From positions 9,612,501 to 9,676,500 of the forward strand of contig CM077599.1 of assembly GCA_039654915.1 (NCBI GenBank): a stretch of 64,000 nt of DNA, given 5' to 3'. Under the pieces are notes generated by a model. The model saw only the letters and a program-made list of their open reading frames with translations. It had not been told where the DNA came from and searched no databases. The DNA comes from Aquilaria yunnanensis (Eukaryota > Streptophyta > Magnoliopsida > Malvales > Thymelaeaceae). The position numbers were made by a program, and so were the translations under genes. Positions 44,320 to 57,060 of this stretch are shown here, in pieces; the first letter of the stretch is position 1; each line of letters begins with the position of its first letter.

Positions 44320-45561
44320 GCCCAAAAACACCGTTAGCCCCTGAACTCGTGTAACCAGGACACTTTACTTCCCTAAGTGTGAACTCAGTGCAACTCAGCC
44401 CCTGAGCTTTGTAAAGTGGGCCAATCAAGCTCTTGACCAGCACCTATCATCATGCGCCTTCTAAAAGCCTAACACCATTCATTCTCTATTGTTCCAAACA
44501 TCTAAACAAAGCAAATCTTGAGCTGAAAATGAGTCAATCTGGGTCAAGCCAAGTTGAGCAGTAGGCTAATTATTGTTCGGCTTGAAATATTAATCTAGCT
44601 TGATATTTTATTCATGTTTATATTGAAAATAATATGAACAAACTGTAAACAAGCTTTTAACTAATTGAACTCGACTTGTTCACTTAAATTAAGGGATAAA
44701 TCTAAAATTGAGTCAAGTAATAAGCAAATCAAGCCAAGTAATAAACAAATCGAGTTTTTTTTAATTGTATGTCTAGTTTGAAATATTGTCCAACCTTAGC
44801 TTGATACTAATTTAAACAAGCCACCAATGAGCAGAACTCAAGTCAAACTTGAGCTACTCATTCATTTTCATCCCTATACAATTTGGATATAGGTGACACA
44901 TATAAATATTTAGGATAAGAATTAAATCCATATGAACTATGAGAAGTAAACGCATATTTAACAAAAAAAAATGAGAATTTGTAGATCTTATCCCAAACTT
45001 TCTGATTTTTTTCAACGTTAGCCTAGTTTCCTAAGCTTTGGAAACAAGTCAACATCTTCCCTAAGATGTCATTTATGGAGTTGAAGCTACTGTCATCCTC
45101 TACCAAAGTGCCCAATTTTGATTGTCATCCAACCTCCTCAACGTCATTATGACACCACTAGGAGTTGTCCTATTGTCCTTCAAGAAAAATAGGCTAACCA
45201 CAAAGCTGTTTCACTGAAGGTCAAGCACCACATTGGAGCTATTGGGCCCTAAATTTTCCTCATCCAAGTAGTTATTCACTAAAATAGTTATTTGTGGCAA
45301 GCTAGTTCATTGGAAGCACACCTCCTATGCCCAAATCTTGTGAATCACATAAATTGGCCATCAAATGGATGTCGAGCAATGTGTGACTAGAATTATAGGG
45401 GATGAAAGTAATTGGGCTTTTAGAATTCAGTTATGGCAGCTAGTCAAAGGGTTAACTAACCAACTTTATCAAGTTCTAGAGCTGAGTTGCACTGAGTTCA
45501 AGTTTAAGGGGATAGGTGTCATGGTTGCATGAGTTTAGGGGCTAAAGGTTCATTTAGGTCA
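44320..45561. mobile_element. MULE-like element in the URED upstream region, with an hAT-like insertion
   Basis: The left TIR gcccaaaaacaccgttagcc is mirrored by ggggctaaaggttcatttag near 45538-45561. Inverted similarity runs about 120 bp, including actcagtgcaactcagc. The flanks ttccaaaca (44311-44319) and tccctaaca (45562-45570) match at 7 of 9, a decayed duplication. Inside, about 44520-44877 has its own short inverted ends (tgaaaatgagtcaa / attcattttcatcc), probably a nested hAT-like MITE. No coding capacity. Confidence 0.65.
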
Positions 45562-45807
45562 TCCCTAACATAGAGGATTTAAAGCCTTAAGTGCACTAAT
45601 GGTCCTTGTGAGTTGGTACCTCAACTCCATTTTCAGTGTAGCCTAGTGCTCCAAGTTCTAACTTGTAAAAATGGTCTAAGTTACTTTTTCTGCTTGATGG
45701 AATAACTAGCTCTTGGTATACTTGAAACAATGAGAAAGTTGGGTGGCGATGAAATAATGCCCCATAATTGGAAAATCATAATATAACGATTTACATGTTA
45801 GCATTAA

Positions 45808-46292
45808 GGGTGGAAATGAGCCGAGTCTCTTATAGAACTATTCGAGCTTGAGTTCAATTTTTTTGTTATTGAGCCAAGCCTAATGAGATTCGAGTTGAGT
45901 TTCTAGCTTTGTTTAAGTTCAAACTCTTAATGAGCCAAGCTTCAAGCCTGATATTGTTCGGCTCGAACTCTTATTAAGCATAATAGTTTTTTAATATAAA
46001 AACTAAATCAACTTTATTTCAATATACCTAAACCCTAAAATTTTAATTTTTATTCATTAAATCGAGTTTAAGCCTCGAATCGAGCTTGAATCAAGTTCAA
46101 ACATTAAATCAAGCTTCGAGTTTATCGAGCTATTGAGCCGAGTCAGAACCTTTTTTAGCTAACTTTCGAGCATCGAGAGCTCAGGCTCTGAGCTTCAAGG
46201 TTAGGATGTTCAAGCTTGACTCGAGTGGAAAAGCTTGGGCTCGAAGCTTGGAGGCTATGATGTTTAGGTTTGGCTCGACTCATTTCTACTCC
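45808..46292. mobile_element. hAT-like MITE rich in GAGC/GCTC words
   Basis: Ends: gggtggaaatgagccgag at the left and ctcgactcatttctactcc at the right are imperfect inverted repeats. The interior has many cgagctt/aagctcg words, typical of plant hAT subterminal repeats. The target duplication is unresolved. Confidence 0.55.
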
Positions 46293-46609
46293 TAGCTAGC
46301 ACCATTTTTTTGTGCGTTATAAGTCGCTTCTTGTGCCGAAAGGCTCCTAGCTGTCTTGTAAGTTGGAAATAGAGATAAACCATCAGAACCTAGACCATCT
46401 TATAAACTTCGCAGGAACATTTGTATTTTGTTAGAGATTACGGGGCACCTTTGATAAAAACAAACGGGTCCTGGCCTGAGACTAACGGGTCAAGTTACAA
46501 TACCCGGTATAATTCTCGGAATTGATTTCCCACGCTAACCCCCTTCCCCTCTCTAGGGTTTATATTCTGACATCGTTCACCTTGGCCCAAATTTCTTGGT
46601 AGTACAGAT

Positions 46610-47236
46610 ATGAGCCTGGTCTTAAGATTAAGACAATATTTACCAAATGGGTTACGTCGAAAACCCTCTTATCTGACGGCGCTTTATTCGAATGGGTTCT
46701 CTAGATACTTTGGTCAGCCGGCGAGGAAAGAGGAGGAAGAAGAGGAATTAGAGATTGATCAGAGGATGCTTCCGGCTGATTACGATCCTTCGAATTTCGA
46801 TCCAACCGAGCTTCGCAGTCCTCCCACAGAGCGCGTGTGGCGGCTAGTCGACGAAGTGACGTCGCTCACTTTGGCCGAAAGCGCCGAGTTGAGTCAGATT
46901 ATGATGAAGAAACTTGGAATGAAAGAGATGCCGACTGTGGGAGTGATGAAGCCTGGAGCCGCCGGAATGGTGATGAAGGCAGCTACGGTTGCGGCGGCTG
47001 CTAAAGAGGATGAGCCGGAGAAGACTGTGTTTGAATTGAAGCTGGAGAGTTACGAAGCAGCTGCAAAGATTAAGGTAATTAAGGAGGTTAGAGCTCTGAC
47101 GGATTTGGGTCTCAAGGAAGCGAAAGACTTGGTGGAGAAATCTCCATCGGTTTTGAAGAAAGGAGTATCCAAGGAAGAAGGTGAGCAGGTAATTGAAAAA
47201 ATGAAGGCTCTTGGTGCCAAAGTTGTTATGGAATGA
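46610..47236 (+). CDS. Mitochondrial large-subunit ribosomal protein bL12m (L7/L12), 208 aa
   Basis: A single-exon ORF. Residues 1 to about 36 are rich in Arg, Ser, Leu and Tyr and lack acidic residues (RLRQYLPNGLRRK), like a mitochondrial presequence. An acidic run EEEEEE-like segment (about 41-48) follows. Residues about 76-106 fit the L12 N-terminal dimerisation helix region (LVDEVTSLTLAESAELSQIM), then an Ala/Gly-rich hinge. Residues about 138-208 are the conserved C-terminal domain (FELKLESYEAAAKIKVIKEV; GLKEAKDLVEKSP). L12 forms the ribosomal stalk that recruits translation factors. Plant bL12m genes are often intronless. The ATG at 46610 is the first in frame and leaves a complete presequence. 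Confidence 0.92.
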   Translation: MSLVLRLRQYLPNGLRRKPSYLTALYSNGFSRYFGQPARKEEEEEELEIDQRMLPADYDPSNFDPTELRSPPTERVWRLVDEVTSLTLAESAELSQIMMKKLGMKEMPTVGVMKPGAAGMVMKAATVAAAAKEDEPEKTVFELKLESYEAAAKIKVIKEVRALTDLGLKEAKDLVEKSPSVLKKGVSKEEGEQVIEKMKALGAKVVME

Positions 47237-49949
47237 TTGTTCAAGGATTAAGGTCACAATTTACTCCTCTTGTGTCCTCAAGAGACTGGTAATTCGCCGA
47301 TCTACTGCAAGTAAGTTGGAGATTACCCTTCTGATCTCTATGTTTGAAGATGAAAATTTTGTCAACAATTGCTTGGCGTTGTTAGATATCTGAATTATAT
47401 CAGTAGAACAATAAGCTTTTGTTTGATTTGATTTGAATGTAGTCAACTTGATCGTAAAAGACTAATAATCTTAGAACAGTTTTGAGATAGTCTTAGAAAA
47501 GTTTTGAGATAATAAGCTTTTTGAGCTAGTTAGTGTTACCAATATGATATCTGTGATAAAAACTTATGTCAGCAAAGGCTTGAAAAGTCCCAATAGATAA
47601 CATTAAAATTTTATTGTTTTCAATTCTGGAAGAATAACAGGAAAAGGGGATATTGGGTGAGATTCTTTTATTTGATTCAATTTCAGATGCTTTGTCGAAG
47701 TAGTGCCTTTTCCACTGTTATTGTATTGGAAGAGAACAATTTTAATCTGGTTCGGGTTCCCTTCAATTTCATGGGGTTTGAAGACAGAATCCGATCCTAG
47801 AGGTATTCTATTTTAGTGTTTAGCTGGAAGGGATGGGGTCGATTTAAGCATTTGAATGTATGCTGCTCTGATCTGTTAGTCAAAAAGCCACAAGTTGATC
47901 TTCATGTAAAGCTCGTTAAGATTAGAGTAGCGCATGGGAATATCAGAACAATAAAGGAATCTTGTAAGAACCTTAGCATGTAGGAACAAGCGATTGGTTA
48001 TAGAAAAAAATGTGAAAAGTTTCTGATGATGTCAATTTAGAGAATCCGTAGTTTGAACATGTGGGCTGGAAATTTTGAGAAATAGTAGTACCAAACTGGA
48101 GGAGTTTCTTCAATGATAGACCTGTGGTAGCAAACATATGAAGTCTTCAGGTTCAACCGAGTGAGGTAACAATTCTTGTATGGAATGTGTTTTTGTAATA
48201 GAAAGTTGCTGATGAATTGCCTGACTAGGTGTTTGAACCAGCAAATGACTAGGCTGTTGATTCTCAAACAATAAACAGTTCATGAGAAACTGATTGAGAT
48301 TGAAACTGGTAATGAATCCACACCTGTGTCAATGATGATCCAGCTGAGCACATTGCATTGGGATGGCTTAAGAGTAAGGTTCATTCCTTGAATATTGATG
48401 ACACATGATATATTCTTTTTTGTTTTTGTCTTTTATCCACTACCATTCACTGCAACATGAGTGGGTCAATACTTGCTGGTCCCTGATTTCGGTTGAAATG
48501 AAGGCCAATTCATTAGGGCTGCTTTGATCAGCATGGCTGAAAAAACAAGGGGTAATATTTGGTGTGATGATGCGATATGAATTTAGTCATCGTGTTGTAG
48601 TTATGTTCTATGAATAATTGACTTCTGCGATAGTTGTAACTTGGACAAGTCCTTTTGATATTGACAGAAAATATGCTTCTGATACCTTAAGCTTTGGATA
48701 AATCTTAATGTACCTAATGCCTGCGCACGCGGGAAGAAAAAGAAAAAGATAGAAAAGTTCTTGAAATGGATATGATCGACTGTTCACCAGAGTATCTTAA
48801 TCCTAGGAGTAACAATTTGCTCATATGACCATGGGAACAACTGCAAGTTTCCCTTGGCAACAGCTTCCAAAAACCTGTGGCAAATTCAATCGTTAACGGT
48901 GAAAAAAAAATGAAGAACAAGAATAAATAAATAAAGGCTTTTCATACAACCGCCCTTGAAAATTTTAAATTGCAATAAGCCAACTTACATTTGCGACAAT
49001 TCTCATATTTCTGATCAAAATCTATGGAAAAGGCGATTATTAACTGATGGGCAATTCTTGGCACTCCAAGGGTACGTACATCAGTGTTTTACATAGTTAA
49101 ACATTCATGAAATAATTTTTGGTTAACAAGGCATAAATATTAGGGAGTCTAATACCATATAAAGGGTGTCCGATATTACTTCATTAGTGTTCCCTCTGCT
49201 CCATATTAGTTTTTTTAGTTAAGTTTGATTTGAATTTATTTATATTATTATATGATAATTTTTCTTTAAAAAAATATACTCCAAAACTATAAATCTTTTA
49301 GTTTTTGATTTATTTTTTTTTTAAAAAAAAGCAAATAAAAATATAAGCAAATTCAAATCAAATTTAAGTAAAAAAAAAGCTGAAATAAAGCAGAAATTTA
49401 GGATGGATGCAGTATTATTTAGGGTCTACTTTCATGAATGCAGGAGTAAACACACGATGCCTCTCAACTAATCTCAACCTGGATAGTCCTCAATAAGTTT
49501 TCATATATACATATATACAGGCCTATCCAGTAATCAAAATGAGTACTTATTAAGCGAAAGTAAAATTTTCTTGACCTACAAGTGGCCACAGATGCTTTCG
49601 TCTTCTTTGTACAAGTTAAGGTTCCTCCAGAAAACTAGCAAATAAAACCTGAACATGCTCGGTTCACTCTTAAAAAAGGGAACTCTGAAAGAGGGACAAA
49701 TCTTAATGTACTAATAAACTAGTAAGTATGGGGTCCAGGGAACTAGTAAACCATATTCAAGCAGCTCATATCAGGATCACAGTAAGTATGGGTCTAGGGA
49801 AGGATGAAATGCAGATAAAGGAGAAACTTGTTACCTAAGATCAATGTGATTGTTCATGTATGTATTACACCAAGTACAGTATTGCAATATGATGTCACCT
49901 AACAAGAGAGCTTTCAAGAAGGCAGTGGTTTTGTGGCCATGTCATGCAC
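47237..49949. other. Intergenic DNA after bL12m, no gene established
   Basis: It holds the bL12m 3' UTR and AT-rich DNA. A pair of minus-strand open segments with splice-like borders (49063-48989 and from 48874) was examined, but their phases do not join into a convincing product. Otherwise nothing is recognisable. Confidence 0.45.
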
Positions 49950-50302
49950 CTAGGAGACACCTGTATTATTCTGGTCTTGCAAAAGGTAAAAGACTTGTTT
50001 AATGAAAATGAGAATGACTGATGCAAGCTAATATGAGAAGCAATTAGGATACAATATCTTGCAAAGCACCTTGAATGCCATGACTAGGAAAAGTTTGCTG
50101 CATGAATTGTAATTGACCCTGCAAAAGATATCAGGTATGGATAAGCGACCTAACAATAATATGATGGATATAGATCCTTGAACCAACACATAAATCACAA
50201 AAATGTGCAACTTATATACAAAGGTTTACATCCAAAAGGTACCTATAGAAATAAAACAGCAATCTTTAACACTAACGTAATCTTCACTAAAGGTAAGGGA
50301 AC

Positions 50303-50829
50303 TAAGACTGTAAACGAACAGAACGTTCGGTGAACTGTCCGTGAACCGTTCAGTATGAGTTCGTTCATGTTCGTTTATTAAGCTAAACGAACAAACACGA
50401 ACACAATTTGTTGTTCGTATATTAAGCTAAACGAACAAACAAGCCTATGTTCATTCATTTATTTGTTTGTTAGTTTGTTGTTTGTTCGTTTACAATCGTT
50501 CATTTATGTTCGTTTAGATCATTTACAAACATATTTTATACATTGTTCGTGAACACATTCATGTTCATGTATTACTGTTCATGAACGAGTTTGTTTGTTT
50601 AGTTCGTTTATTACTTTTTATGAACATAAACGAACGAATACGAACAACCATTTTACACTAAACAAATGAACGAACACGAATAATCATTTTACACTAAATG
50701 AATGAATGAACACAAACAACACGAACAAGACTTGTTTGTGCTCGTGTTCATGTTCATGTTCGTTAAAAACCTAAATGAATGAACATGAATAGCCTTTGTT
50801 CGTGTTCGTTTAGTTCGTTTACAGCCCTA
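50303..50829. mobile_element. hAT-type MITE with 8-bp target duplication (527 bp)
   Basis: The target duplication aagggaac is exact at 50295-50302 and 50830-50837. The TIRs are taagactgtaaacgaac and, on the reverse complement of the right end, tagggctgtaaacgaac (15 of 17). The interior is packed with ttcgttt/aaacgaa subterminal words. It lies between two candidate exons, i.e. in an intron of the FRS-like gene. Confidence 0.88.
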
Positions 50830-51483
50830 AAGGGAACATATAGCTTAAGGCCATACTGTCCCATGCATACATTATTGAAACACGTTATGGGTACCCTGCA
50901 ATGTTGATGTTGAACTATTTTGTCCCTACTAACATGAATGAACAAAATTTTGATGATTTCATCAAAAAAACATGAAAGCCTACACATGCAGCCAAAGATA
51001 TAAAAATTACTAGTCCTTATATGTTGTGTTGATCATAATAATAGCTATCATGGTTAGGAGCAACCATGCTCAATTATGTCTAGGAAAAAAAAAAAGACAA
51101 AATTTTAAAAACTTTTTTGGATTAAATTCTTGAACACACTTGATCAACAAACACGATGATGCTCTACCTCAAGAGCAAGGGAAGGCTGGGGGTTTATTCT
51201 GTATTGCACAAGTTGTTGGTTGCCAAAATAGCCTGGAGGTCTTGAACTCAATTGTTCCTAGAAAGAAAACATAAAAACATATTTCAGTAATGCTATTCAG
51301 TAGAAGGAAAACAAAAGTGGTTGTTTACCACTTGGTCAAAACCAAAAGAGTTGGAATTTTGAACATCCCTTGCGTGTTCATCTATTACTGATAAAAAGAG
51401 ACAAGGTAAACCATTCTAAAACTTGAGATGTCCATACATTTAACTATCAAGCAATATCTTGGTCCCATTAGTTTTTTATAGTT

Positions 51484-51593
51484 GAATAACACTTTTTAAT
51501 ACAATAGAACTTAAATAACATAAGGACAAACAACCTGAATAACACTTCTTAATGCAATAGAACTGAAACAACATAAGGACAAACAACCTTAAC
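51484..51593. repeat. Tandem duplication, ~54 bp x 2
   Basis: aataacactttttaatacaa through aaggacaaacaacct is repeated directly next to itself (aataacacttcttaatgcaa copy). It abuts the solo LTR insertion site. Confidence 0.85.
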
Positions 51594-51600
51594 CATTTGC

Positions 51601-54227
51601 TGTAAAGGCTCTCCTAGTATTTCCTCTACATAAAATGTTGAGGTAAGTGTTTCCCAAGTGTGACGGCTCTCCTAGTCGATTAATCAAGTAAGTGTTTGTT
51701 AAATTTAAGTACCTCAAGTTAGCGCCTTGTTAAGCAAGTAAGATAAGCTTAATTAAGTTAAGTGAGTTCCTAAGTGTGATTTGGCATAGTTAAGTCAAGA
51801 CCATTAGTTATTCTAGCTTTTAGAATCATCCTAGTAAGCTTTGACAACTTGTGGCACTAAGTGTGTTTTTGGGCCATTTGAATCTTAAGTGGCTAAAGTG
51901 TTCAAGAAAATTAAGTTTGGGAAGCTTTTAGTATCCTTTAGAACAAATAAAAGTGGTTTTGAGTGAGGGTTTGGTGAGCTATTTGAAGCTTTTGAAAGCT
52001 AGTGGACTTAGGTGCAAGGAGAAGGAAAAGTTGACTTGTTTACATATATGCAAGTCTTCTTCTTCCTTAGTCATTTGCAACTAACTCCAAATTTTCGTGG
52101 CTCCACTTCCTCTCCCAAAATCACAGCCCAAGCTTCCATTTTCTTGCAAGATTTCATCAAATTAAAGGGTGCCCAAGGTGTTAGAAGGATCACCAAGCTT
52201 GTTTGTGGTGTTCTAGCTCAAGTTTGCTCTTTGGAAGCTTGTTTTGGATCCAATTTTCGTGGGTAAGCTTCTTGAGTTTATTTGGATTGGTTCTAGGTTG
52301 TTTTAAGAGCTAGAAATGGTCTTGGTTTGATTGGTTTGGGTGCCAAATTGCTTTGGTTTTAGACTTGGAACTCAAGGAAGCTTGTGGAGCTAGGAAAGCT
52401 TATGTTGCATTGCTTGCTTGTGTGGCTAAATTGAGGTAAGGGTTTAAGTAATCAAGCTCAAATAATGCATGGTTTTGTAGTCTTGTGTGTGGGGATGAAT
52501 TAGGAACAAGACCCATTAAGTTTGGATTAGAAACGAGAGAGTTTGAGTAGTTTATGTGCAAGAACGACACGGACGCACAAACCCAGAAAATTAAGTTGGC
52601 GACGCGTCGCCAATTTGTCCGTGAATTGGCGCCGCGGCGCCAGGATGCGAAAATGTCACAGAGAGTAATACACTGTGGCGCCGCGTCGCCAAGTGGGATT
52701 TTGGCCTCATTTTCCGGCCATCCTAAGGTTAACTTAGGCTCTCGGTTTCTATTCCTAGGTTATCCTAAGAGGTTCCATAGCCTCGGTTGGGTCTAGAATT
52801 CATTCCTAGAGCGGGAATTTTGCATTATTTAGGAGGTAGTTAAGTTGTGTGGTTAAGTAAAAGTGTGTGACTTGGTGGCTAAGTAATTCAAGTGTGCTTA
52901 AGCTTTTGAATGAGCACTAAGGGGATTAAGAGGGGTTTTTAGACTCTTTATTGGCCGTATAGAGTATCATTTACATATGGTCAATAGAGAGAAAAACCTA
53001 AGTCGATCCCAACGGAACCATTTGGTTTGGTAGGCAAGCCACTAGTAGTGTTTGAGTTAAACCTTGAGGGTTTGACTAGTTTAACCACATAGGATAACTA
53101 CCCTGCATAATAATTTAAGGGAAAAGACGGGTAAGAAGTGAGTAGGTGGAAACTTACTCTAAGTAGCTCGTCAAGGCGGGTAAGGTTGAGTAAGCAAGGT
53201 CTTACTCTAAGGTGCCCGTAAGTGGACTTCAAGGGGTTAATTAAGTGCTAGCAAGGATACGAGGGCCAATATCCAAGTACCCCAGTCGTAAGAGCTCACG
53301 ACAAGTCCAACACCTACGGGTGTAAGGAAGTCCTAAGCGCATTGCATGTGCATAATTCATTCATTCATCCATCCATCCCATCATTTGCATTATTGTTGTT
53401 TATTTACTTGCTTTTGGTTGTGTGTTGTTTGCTTGCTTGTTGATTTGTTTTGTATGCATTATTTATATGCTTGTTGTGCCTTGTTTGCTTGCATTATGTT
53501 TTTCCTGCAGGTGCTAATCCCTTACTGAGTACTTCGGAGTACTCACCCCTTAAGTGTTGTGCAGGTTTAAGCACTTTTGTCTGGGCTTAACAGTTGGTAA
53601 AGGGCACTGTTAAAGCTAAGTTCTTTTAGTTTCAAAGGTATTCTCTAAGTAGGAAACTTCATGTTTTCTAAGTTACTTACAGTATAAGTAAGTACTGACC
53701 AAAGTGTTTGCCTTACAGAGAGGCTAAGTGAGCACAAGGATAGTGTGGCTCATCACTTGAAGCTTTCTTGCTTGGGTGAAGAGCTAAGGACGGATCTTAG
53801 TAGTTAGTAGTCATAAGATATTTCTTTGATATGTATGGTAATTTCATACATAGATTGCCTATACTAATGACCATGGGTGTGTATAACACTAAAGTTACTT
53901 TTGGGTGCATATAAGTTTAAGATGTATGCACGCAGTTGTTACCTGAAGTTAAAGCAACTAAAGATTTATGTCTTGGCTTATTTGACTTATGTTTTCATTA
54001 ATTGCCGCGGCACTGTTTTCGATGAAGTTTTAATTTAATTATTATTGCATAGCCAGGACAACGCATGCATATCTTTTATGCAGGGTAGGCTAAGAAACTA
54101 GTTGCACGAAATGATTTAAAGTATTTTTACAAGTAATAACTAGCCAACTGTAACTTAAGCGGGATCATAGTTCCCTAGAGCCTACCAGTGTTAGTAATTC
54201 AGGGCACTGGGGCCCTGTTCCGCCACA
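51601..54227 (+). mobile_element. Solo LTR of a gypsy-type retrotransposon (~2.6 kb)
   Basis: TGTAAAGGCTCTCC... to ...TGTTCCGCCACA, flanked by the exact 5-bp duplication tttgc at 51596-51600 and 54228-54232. There is no internal coding domain, polypurine tract or second LTR. It contains palindromic GC-rich words (ggcgacgcgtcgcc near 52598; ggcgccgcggcgcc near 52627) and a ctgagtacttcggagtactca inverted repeat near 53524. The family is probably a large-LTR chromovirus, judged only by LTR style. Confidence 0.75.
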
Positions 54228-54272
54228 TTTGCTGCCAACTGCTCTGTGACCCAAAGCCTATTACCTCCAGCT

Positions 54273-57060
54273 CTGTGCACACCTAAAAGTTATACAACAA
54301 AACTTACCACTTAAACAACTGTTGTATGTATGTGTGTATGTATGTATGTATGTATGTATGCATGCATGCATGTAGAGTAATAGAGAGTGTTTACTTATGT
54401 ATGCACCTATGTAAATATGTATTTATGCATGTATCTGTGTTTGTGCATGCATGCATGCATATATTACATATTTCTCCACATGTTTGTTGTTAGGGACGCT
54501 GCCCAGGATCACTTAAATGATTAGGATTATGATGAATCTTGCTATTGATTATGATTGGCTAAGTCATTGTTCGTAATACATTAAAACTTTCATGCCACTA
54601 GTTTTTTATCCTAAAGCAAAATTATATGCATGAATAACTTTGGTTACAAGATTGAAATAAACATTAAAATAAAATGCTTGCTAACTTGAGCATTTAAAAA
54701 CAATGAAGAAAACCATAACCAAAGTCAATAAAAATAATAAGTTGTCTCAAACTTCAAGCAGAGACTCAACGTACAACAATTAATACTTGTGTACATCCAA
54801 ATGCAACTAATGTGTTTATAACACACTTGAAAGTCTTCTTTAAACTTTTGTCATTACTATGAGACATAACTTAGTTCACTCGAGTACTATCTACTAACTA
54901 CTTGAAATCATTAAACTATGCTTCAACCTGAGTCTCTTTTACTGCCCAAATGGAGAGCACCCCACTATCTTGTACTTTTCCTTTATTTACCCCACTAAGA
55001 AAGCCATGAAACAACTTTAGTTAGTACATATGACCAACTATAAAGCTTAGAATCAAATTTAGATTCGAATAACTTGTACATGCAAGAAAGCAAAACTTAA
55101 GCTTAGCAACTTGGTGTCAAATCCATAAATAATTATACCTACACAATATGAAAGTAATAAAGTGAGAATACAGTGATTCTCAACAAGAGGTTTCTTACTT
55201 ATTAACTTGTAGGAAAATTTGAGGACCAGTATATAAAATAAATATATGCAACTTAACAAAAGCTCAAACTTCCCAAGATCTTAACTAATGGTCACTAAAA
55301 AAGGTTTTGTTATGTTAACCTAACCTAACTTAGTTCTACATTTTTGCAAGAACTTTGTTCTTGCCTTAGCAAGTATGATGACTTGCCACTTTCTTTACTT
55401 TCTCTTAGCATATTGTACGAGAGTGTCACTTAATCTTAGTGTCTCATATTTTCAAGCACAATGGTTTAGCCAAGGTACTTTTGAGGTTCAATACCTCTTT
55501 TAAATATTTAATACCCAAACACTTACTTAAGGCTCCATTTTTCTTACTTAAGCCTTAACTTCTTTTTCCTTGTCCACCACTTACTCCCTTAATTAATACA
55601 TTTTAAACAACTTGTAATGCATCAATTTAAACTTACTTGAACTTAAAATCTCTTATCTTGGATTATTTAATATTTGCAAGCATAATGCTATTGGTCTTTG
55701 CCTCGGTTTTGAGTCACCTTATGATCCTTTTTAGTAGCTTAAATTTAGAACCGATATTAATCATTTTAAGAACAACTTAGCTACTTACACCTATGAAAAT
55801 GACCCTTAATTCACACATAAATAGCCAAAGAATTTTGCTTAGTGTTTTTTGCTCACTTATATACTCCTTTCAATTTTAATGGGGCATTGTTCCCCTTGCT
55901 TTCTAGTCTTGGAACACTAGTTCATAAGTAGGTTTAGGACTCATTAGAGCCAACCAACCACAAAAACATAGCAACCAACTCCTAGGAATTAATAGAAATC
56001 GAAAGCTCACCACAAAGGCACCTTAAGCGCACACCTTGGTTTTCATGCGTAGCTTCTTCTCTATTTTTTTAATCACATCCGTAACAAGCAACTTGTATCC
56101 AATTCCAGCCACCCTTCAGCAAAAGTACACAAGCAAAAGAATGAGCGGTATAATTCTTCCTTCTCCTCCCAAGATGTAACATGCTTCAATAGCTCATTGT
56201 TTATTTTCAACATAAGCTTGTTTTCAAACTTTTAAGCTTAATTCCTTTAATAAGCAATAAAAGGAACCCAAATTTATGGCAAAATCTAGCAGGCCCATAA
56301 CTGTACCAACCCAAAAAATGAATAACAAATTAAACCTTACTTACCTAGTAAAATTGAGCTTGAATCTTTGTTTCCTATGCATTAAAACCAATTTCATCTC
56401 CAATTTCTCATGATTTTCATGCTAATTAGCTAGGATGGAGCTTGGTTGGTTTGTTGGCCATGGAGTTTCATGGGTGAGGGAGAGAGATGTCATGGCTGGT
56501 AGGTGGGTGGTGGAACGAGATATAACGAAATAAAAGTCAACACACTTCATGTGCATCACACATTATCCTTTACTTGTCTCCTTTCATAGTTTAGGTCATT
56601 TTTTTCAATAACACTAGAATATTAAGGGCCAGGTCTAAATTAAGCTGCTAAATACTTCCACTCATCCTTAATTACACATCCAGTCTATGAACTCTTAGAG
56701 ATGTGCAATTTGGTCCCAAGGTTTCCAAGTGTCACACTTAAACCCTTTACGGGCAATATAAACAATTCACAATTTTTTAAGGATACAGTGAGAATCAATG
56801 GAAATAAGAAACACCTTGTTATTAATACTTTTCCATTCTTTATCCAACCATAAAATAAAAATAGGCCAATATGTAAAAATGATCGAACTACCCTTTTCGG
56901 CCCTGTTTGCCTAAATGACGAATTTTACCTTTCTTAAGCGATTATATCCTATTAAACTAAGACTCTAGCTTGTAAATATTATTCTAAGTATATAAAATTA
57001 CTTAAATTACTAAGATTGCCTTAACAATCCGGCTTTAAGTCTTTGAGAGTCGTTACTTAC
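54273..57060. other. Probable long intron or TE-rich gap of the FRS-like gene
   Basis: It includes a (TGTA)n/(TGCA)n microsatellite at about 54327-54375 and about 1.7 kb (55250-57000) of sequence with cttaag/acttac words. These resemble the solo LTR in opposite orientation, possibly an old diverged LTR. No exon could be supported. Confidence 0.4.

Larger units (their letters stand above)
49950..54272 (-). pseudogene. 3' exons of a FAR1-related (FRS) gene, split by a solo LTR
   Basis: Four or five minus-strand segments join with GT-AG borders and consistent phases: 54272-54228 continued at 51595-51594 after removing the solo LTR and one 5-bp duplication; 51387-51329; 51257-51168 (EQLSSRPPGYFGNQQLVQYR start); 50118-50053 (GQLQFMQQTFPSH); and 49970-49950 (NNTGVS, stop). 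Gln/Pro-rich tails with repeated QL and GYFG-like motifs resemble C-termini of some FRS proteins. The phase left by the FRS core exon ending at 57061 fits the acceptor before 54272. The LTR interrupts the first of these exons, so the locus cannot make the intact tail. Assignment to the same gene as the core is inference. Confidence 0.45.

Noticed and set aside
48784..49063. Two minus-strand candidate exons (49063-48989 with a GTAAGT donor; from 48874 after CCACAG), with an open frame containing LFPWSYEQIVTPRI.
   Set aside because: The phase left by the first segment does not lead into that frame of the second, and neither product is recognisable.
55250..57000. A second, inverted LTR related to the solo LTR.
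   Set aside because: Word-level resemblance only; no ends or target duplication could be found, so it is mentioned but not called.
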